The notes below the pieces were generated by a model. That model made no database searches. It saw only the letters and a program-made list of their open reading frames with translations, and had not been told where the DNA came from. A stretch of DNA of 64,000 nucleotides from a virus, in IMG/VR virus record IMGVR_UViG_3300034198_004780, positions 1-64,000 of that record. One strand, given 5' to 3'. Below, piece after piece: positions 59,620-64,000 of the stretch; position 1 is the first letter of the stretch, and each line of letters begins with the position of its first letter. A program made the position numbers and the translations under genes.

Positions 59620-61250
59620 TCTGCTATACTTTCCTCAAGAGCTCGTAAGTCGTCATCATCTGGATTCTCAAGATCAACTTCTGATGAATTAGTAATTTGT
59701 TCAAGTTCAAATAAACTACCAAAAGTATTTGCCGCAGGACCGCCTTGTAATCGAGCACCTTCTAATGATTTTAAAAACGGGCCAGCTTGCTCGATCATTT
59801 CAAATGCTTCTTCTTTGGTAGTAGTATTAAACAGGTCTTCGATAAAAGAACTAAAATACAGAATGTTACGTGGAACCCAGTCTGAATACTCATCGCTCAT
59901 GTCTTGTGCTTTAACTTTCTTCCAATGTTTCCATGAAAGTTTATCTTTAGTTTTAGCAATCTCAATGTCCATCAACTGTTGAGCACGTTGAACTGCACGA
60001 ATATGACATTCAACGTTATGACCCATCATAAGTGCATAGGCAAAACTATCCCACGATGTTTTGTTAGGAATCTTACCTAACTTGTTAAGTCTTGGAACTT
60101 CGACATAATGTTCCGGATTCAAATGATCAAACTTTACACCTTCGCCTAACTGTGCTTGTGTCTTTGGAGTTCCGAGATTATAGTAGGCAATATCGCCCAT
60201 CGTTAATCTGCGTCCAATTTCTGATTCGAATGGGAACGGAATGTCTGATCCTGAAAGTGCTTTGTTATCTGGGGCTTTGTCCATAATAACACTCCACCGC
60301 TTGGGCGTGTGGACTGCTGTTGTATAGACGAGTCCGTGTGCTGTTGCGATGAACGGTGAGGCGCAGTCAAAAGATACGGTAAAGTTTTCATTAATATGCT
60401 TTCTAATTTGTCGTTGAATTAAAGTCAAGTAGCATGACCAATCTAATTGGGCAGTGCCCAAGAAGTGCATCCAGTCTTTACCTTTGAGTAAATTATCTTC
60501 ACGTAATGTAACTAGGCGCTTTAATGTGATATCCATCTTACACATATTAGCACCGCCCATTGCCCAACCTTCTGCTTCCTTACCAGCATATTTGCCTTTA
60601 GGATCGGAGAATTCTTTTACACCTTGATACCACTTTTCAGCGGTATCCCAATCACCACCTTGTAGAACGTTAAGCCATTTGGTCTGACCTAAACGATTTT
60701 CTAAGAAGTAGTCATTGTTGAAGCGTGTCTTATCCAAACAATCTTCAAATGTTTTTAATCCAGTTTTAGGTGAGTGAATGTGATCACAGGCCCATGTTGG
60801 CACGTCCAACATCATTGACCAATCTGCTGTAAGCTCAAGCCACTCGAGAATCTTTTGACGAGTCTTGTTGGCTTCCTTGCCTTCAAAGTTTAACCAGTCA
60901 AATTTGAGAACACCCTTACCAATCTGATATCCACCTGAGTCCCCCAAGATCATGGTGTTGCTACGATCTCGTTGTTGAATCATAGACTCTTGTTCCATGC
61001 TCTTGACAAGATCCAACTGAGCGTGACCTGCTGAATACAGACCATATTTGTAGGTAAAGTAGCCGTCTTCTGGATTTAGAAAGTTCATGCCTTCTACTCC
61101 GCGATCAAAGCCTACAGGAATGCGATCATCTGCGATAAACTTTTCTAATCGTTGTTTAGCAATATATGTGGAATAGAAAGAGGAGATTGCTGGCAAATAT
61201 ATTGCATAATCTTTCTGTAGTGGGGTTAGGTTGACTGGCGGAGTCTTCAT
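59616..61250 (-). CDS. dpdA: DpdA-type DNA transglycosylase (TGT-like)
   Basis: A 544-residue enzyme expected to exchange guanine in phage DNA for a 7-deazaguanine, by analogy to tRNA-guanine transglycosylase. The TGT hallmark DSGGYQ lies at residues 104-109, with MMLDVPTWA (Asp149), NVLQGGDW (194-201), EGWAMGGAN (227-235) and VSFDCASPF with Asp295 as the likely nucleophile. The TGT C-x-C-x2-C zinc cluster is not seen. It starts three bases behind the clamp gene gp45, linking modification to replication. The long C-terminal part (residues ~400-544) is helical and acidic at the end. Confidence 0.85.
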   Translation of the reverse strand: MKTPPVNLTPLQKDYAIYLPAISSFYSTYIAKQRLEKFIADDRIPVGFDRGVEGMNFLNPEDGYFTYKYGLYSAGHAQLDLVKSMEQESMIQQRDRSNTMILGDSGGYQIGKGVLKFDWLNFEGKEANKTRQKILEWLELTADWSMMLDVPTWACDHIHSPKTGLKTFEDCLDKTRFNNDYFLENRLGQTKWLNVLQGGDWDTAEKWYQGVKEFSDPKGKYAGKEAEGWAMGGANMCKMDITLKRLVTLREDNLLKGKDWMHFLGTAQLDWSCYLTLIQRQIRKHINENFTVSFDCASPFIATAHGLVYTTAVHTPKRWSVIMDKAPDNKALSGSDIPFPFESEIGRRLTMGDIAYYNLGTPKTQAQLGEGVKFDHLNPEHYVEVPRLNKLGKIPNKTSWDSFAYALMMGHNVECHIRAVQRAQQLMDIEIAKTKDKLSWKHWKKVKAQDMSDEYSDWVPRNILYFSSFIEDLFNTTTKEEAFEMIEQAGPFLKSLEGARLQGGPAANTFGSLFELEQITNSSEVDLENPDDDDLRALEESIAE

Positions 61251-61253
61251 AGA

Positions 61254-61988
61254 TTATGCCTGTGCTGGAATGATATACTTGTAAGTAGCAATACCACTAT
61301 CTAATTCAATTTGCATAGCACCGTCATTACTAATACTCAACTTAGTGTTGTTTGCATCTGCAATTTTTAAGATACTTAATACTTGACTAACCGGCCATGT
61401 CCAAGACTTGCTCAATGTTCCTGCAACTCCTGTGGCAAATACAAATTCACCACCGTGGGTTGATTGATCACCAAATACAAATTTAAGATTACCATTTTCA
61501 GTCTTAGTTAGGAATGTTGCGTGTTCTGCATTGGCGGCCGCCTGAAAGTTGAAACGCTGGATAGCGGCAACTGTGGGACTAACTTCAACGTGCCAATTAA
61601 CACCGCGGAATTTAACTGTTTTAAGTTTCTCGTTGATAATTTCTGTGTTCATAAAACGATAATCGTTTTTAAAATCACCTACGTCATTTTCAAAGTGGAT
61701 ACCAACTGGAACTGTATCACCATTGCGATCAGCGGTAACAATGTCAAGTTTAGCATTTTCTTTGTAAACTGGGCAGTCTAAATGAATCTTCAACTTGTTA
61801 AGTTGTGGCATACCAAAGACGCCCTTCATTTCCGGTACTGCTGTGTTTACTTCTCCGTACATGATTACAGAACGGTCATCAGCCATACTATCAATCTTAG
61901 TAGCGGAGTCATCACCTGTAATTTTAACGGTATCTAGGAATCCTAGATTATGTGTATGTCCTACAATGTCTTTAAGCAAATCAAGCAT
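61254..61988 (-). CDS. gp45: Sliding clamp gp45
   Basis: Ring-shaped processivity factor for DNA polymerase and, in T4, the mobile enhancer of late transcription with gp55. It has 244 residues (T4: 228). Clamp-type features include VKFRGVNWHVEVSPTVAAIQ and the C-terminal strand LSISNDGAMQIELDSG. Start ATG follows AAGGAG, and a consensus sigma-70 promoter lies just upstream. Genes for the clamp loader (gp44/gp62) do not follow; the DNA modification genes take their place. Confidence 0.88.
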   Translation of the reverse strand: MLDLLKDIVGHTHNLGFLDTVKITGDDSATKIDSMADDRSVIMYGEVNTAVPEMKGVFGMPQLNKLKIHLDCPVYKENAKLDIVTADRNGDTVPVGIHFENDVGDFKNDYRFMNTEIINEKLKTVKFRGVNWHVEVSPTVAAIQRFNFQAAANAEHATFLTKTENGNLKFVFGDQSTHGGEFVFATGVAGTLSKSWTWPVSQVLSILKIADANNTKLSISNDGAMQIELDSGIATYKYIIPAQA

Positions 61989-62006
61989 ATAATTCTCCTT
62001 TGTTAT

Positions 62007-62035
62007 ATTATATTTAGGTTTTTGGTCTTTGTCAA
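62007..62035 (-). promoter_or_regulatory. Consensus sigma-70 promoter for clamp-dpdA operon
   Basis: TTGACA, 17 bases, TATAAT on the minus strand between the polymerase stop and the gp45 ribosome binding site (AAGGAG). It would drive gp45, dpdA and the coupled genes behind them. Confidence 0.8.
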
Positions 62036-62041
62036 GTAATT

Positions 62042-64000
62042 TTATTCAAAGCTGAATAAATTACCAAAATTATTGTCTTGCGTTGTGGATTCCAAATCCC
62101 ACTCTAGTACACCGATAAGATTATCTAGTTTATTGTTGATAATGGCAGTTTCCATAGCACTATCATCAAAAGGCAATTCCTTAAACCACTGTGGCAAGCG
62201 CATCTCATCGACCGGATAAGCAACTGAAGTATAGCCCAAGGGATTCTCCTTTACCTTACACACAATTACTTTCATACCATCAACAACCTGTTGACTGTAT
62301 TTGTCACCATTCATGCGCTTGAGAGTGTTCCAATTGATACTTGCTCTAACGTGACCTGGCATATTGGCTTTACCGGCTTTCTTTTCCTTGGCTTCGTATT
62401 CGGCAATATTGTTGGCACGTTTTGGGCTTCCTTTCTCCCAACCCGGCCGACTCTTAAACTCGGTGCGGAACTGACTGATACGATCGAGGATTTCAGTTTC
62501 GCCAGAACCATTTAATACCTTGGTTAGAAGTTCACTTAAAAAGTTCTGCATGAACTCTGGAGTATCTGAACGTTTCAAGTCTAGACCCATGGCTTTGATC
62601 TTACCTGGGCTGTCTTCTGTATCCTGTCTCTTACCATCTTTGTCGTAGTACAGTACAGCATAGCGTTTCTTGGTAATAAACAGGCCTTTAATAGCAACAA
62701 TCTCACGACCTGCTTTGATAACTTCTCCTCGCGACTTTGGACAGTGAAAATCATCCAGCATAAACTGCGGGAATGTATCATTGACTTCTTCAGAGATCTG
62801 ATCATATAACTGTACTACTGATTCTTTATTCCACGGAATGAGTCCCTTGTTGATATCATTCTTCAGCACAGGCCAAGCAGTAAAATATACAGAGTCAGTA
62901 TCACCGTAGATGATGCTCTTACCTGTGTAGTCATACTCACCTGCAATGTATTCATTTACCTTTGCAGCCATATGACGGGCAATGCGGCGTCCTGTAAGAG
63001 TGGTTGATTGACCAATACGCTTGTCAAAGAAACGACAACCAGGATTAAGAATAGCACCATACAGACTGTTGAGGTTAATCTTTTTAACCAATTGACGCTT
63101 GTCCCAATATTCTTCTTCAATTTTATTCTCCGCTTTAATACATTCTTTTAATTTGGCCTGCATGTCTTTACGTTCACTATACCATCGTTTCAGCAATCCA
63201 GGAATAACACCTTCTTTTTCGTAACTAAAGATAGTACCGTTAGCTGATAACATCCAAGGTTGATTACTGTCAAAAAATACATCATGTAATTGAGCACCAC
63301 TTAGTACATCAGTCGACCCGTCTTCCCAATCAACAATAATATCGTGACTGATATCTTTACTCATGACAAGTTCATATTCATTACTGCCGAACTTGCCTTC
63401 CCATGCTGACGCAAAGCTACTGCCCTTGGCCATTTTAGCTTCAATTTCATCTTTGGTATAGTCTTGACGCAACTGTCCAACAATGGTCTCAGGACCCATA
63501 TTAAGTGCTCTAATGGCACTGGGATATAGTGAGTTGATGTCCATGCTTCCAATCCAGTCGTGAAGACCTTTCTTTGGATACGCTACATATGCACCCGCTG
63601 CTTGATTATCACCGCGGTCATCCATTCTAGGCCGGCTTGGAACAATAAGACCCTTGTGATGGGCTTCATTGATAATGGCCTGTTCAGTAACAGCCACAGC
63701 ACCCATTGTTGTTTGGATCAATACAGTATTCTCATGAGCGACGGTATTAGCAAGGTCGATAAACTTCAGTTTCTTATCCAGATCATCAAGTAGTTTACAG
63801 TCATTAATGTTGTATTCAATAAACTTACGGAAGTCATTGTTGTACAACTGATCAAGTGTGCCTTCGTATTGTGTCTTACGTTGACCCAACTCATATTCAG
63901 CAATAGCATCTAGTCGATATGAATGACGTTCTTCGTAGGTGTACTTGCGATACAGTTCTAGTGAGTCAACGTGTACACGACCAATCAAGTCATATGTAAC
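62042..64000 (-). CDS. gp43: DNA polymerase gp43 (5' part outside window)
   Basis: Family B replicative polymerase. The frame is open to the window edge (first codons visible GTT ACA TAT GAC), so the apparent TTG start at 63988 is not real. 653 residues are present. Seen in order: the end of the exonuclease domain with EYNINDCKLLDDLD (Exo III, Y-x3-D), motif A MDINSLYPSAIRALN, motif B KKINLNSLYGAI and motif C YGDTDSVYF. About 250 N-terminal residues are missing by comparison with T4 gp43 (898). No intein or intron is seen in this part. Confidence 0.95.
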   Translation of the reverse strand, partial: VTYDLIGRVHVDSLELYRKYTYEERHSYRLDAIAEYELGQRKTQYEGTLDQLYNNDFRKFIEYNINDCKLLDDLDKKLKFIDLANTVAHENTVLIQTTMGAVAVTEQAIINEAHHKGLIVPSRPRMDDRGDNQAAGAYVAYPKKGLHDWIGSMDINSLYPSAIRALNMGPETIVGQLRQDYTKDEIEAKMAKGSSFASAWEGKFGSNEYELVMSKDISHDIIVDWEDGSTDVLSGAQLHDVFFDSNQPWMLSANGTIFSYEKEGVIPGLLKRWYSERKDMQAKLKECIKAENKIEEEYWDKRQLVKKINLNSLYGAILNPGCRFFDKRIGQSTTLTGRRIARHMAAKVNEYIAGEYDYTGKSIIYGDTDSVYFTAWPVLKNDINKGLIPWNKESVVQLYDQISEEVNDTFPQFMLDDFHCPKSRGEVIKAGREIVAIKGLFITKKRYAVLYYDKDGKRQDTEDSPGKIKAMGLDLKRSDTPEFMQNFLSELLTKVLNGSGETEILDRISQFRTEFKSRPGWEKGSPKRANNIAEYEAKEKKAGKANMPGHVRASINWNTLKRMNGDKYSQQVVDGMKVIVCKVKENPLGYTSVAYPVDEMRLPQWFKELPFDDSAMETAIINNKLDNLIGVLEWDLESTTQDNNFGNLFSFE

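Noticed and set aside
63988-63990. TTG as the start of the DNA polymerase
   Set aside because: The frame continues upstream to the window edge and the exonuclease domain is incomplete, so the gene is cut by the window.

Overview
The window is part of the genome of a tailed bacteriophage of the T4 superfamily (contractile-tailed, AT-rich, tightly packed genes). The hallmarks are a portal protein (gp20), baseplate proteins gp26, gp53, gp5, gp25 and gp6, the recombination nuclease gp46/gp47, a late sigma factor of the gp55 type, the sliding clamp gp45, DNA polymerase gp43 and an RnH-type 5'-3' exonuclease. Several proteins resemble those of marine cyanophage-type T4 relatives more than T4 itself. 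The host cannot be read from the sequence; strong TTGACA-N17-TATAAT promoters and a lambda-type muralytic enzyme on the tail spike suggest a Gram-negative bacterium.

Layout. 1-3280 (minus): end of the portal gene and a tape-measure-like protein. 3310-4451 (plus): gp26 with a probable -1 frameshift extension, driven from a symmetric divergent late promoter. 4448-10545 (minus): a low-complexity protein, a 508-base gene-free stretch with hairpins and a possible structured RNA, small early genes, gp46, gp47 and gp55. 10661-42247 (plus): a 31-kb late structural operon with a tube/cap-like protein, gp53, a large hub protein, gp5 with a C-terminal lambda-endolysin-like domain, gp25, gp6, a 4526-residue protein, a 217-residue structural protein and four paralogous fibre proteins. 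It ends at a strong bidirectional terminator. 42306-64000 (minus): small genes, a MoxR-type ATPase with a VWA/HExxH partner, exonuclease, a 7-deazaguanine region interrupted by homing endonucleases, then gp45 and gp43.

How the genes work together. Early and middle genes carry near-consensus sigma-70 promoters, so host polymerase can read them. Late genes and homing endonuclease genes carry TATAAATA-like elements, which a gp55-type factor coupled to the gp45 clamp would read. The plus-strand operon builds the baseplate, central spike and host-contact fibres.

The most notable accessory system is 7-deazaguanine DNA modification. Directly behind the clamp gene and translationally coupled lie dpdA (TGT-like base exchange), an unknown 175-residue partner and a queD-like gene; a glycosyltransferase, folE and, further on, queE follow. 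No queC is present, so the base may stop at 7-carboxy-7-deazaguanine or use host QueC. Four homing endonuclease genes of three types (two GIY-YIG, one HNH, one Vsr-like) sit in the same 8-kb stretch. No tRNA genes, CRISPR arrays, integrase or insertion sequences were recognised.
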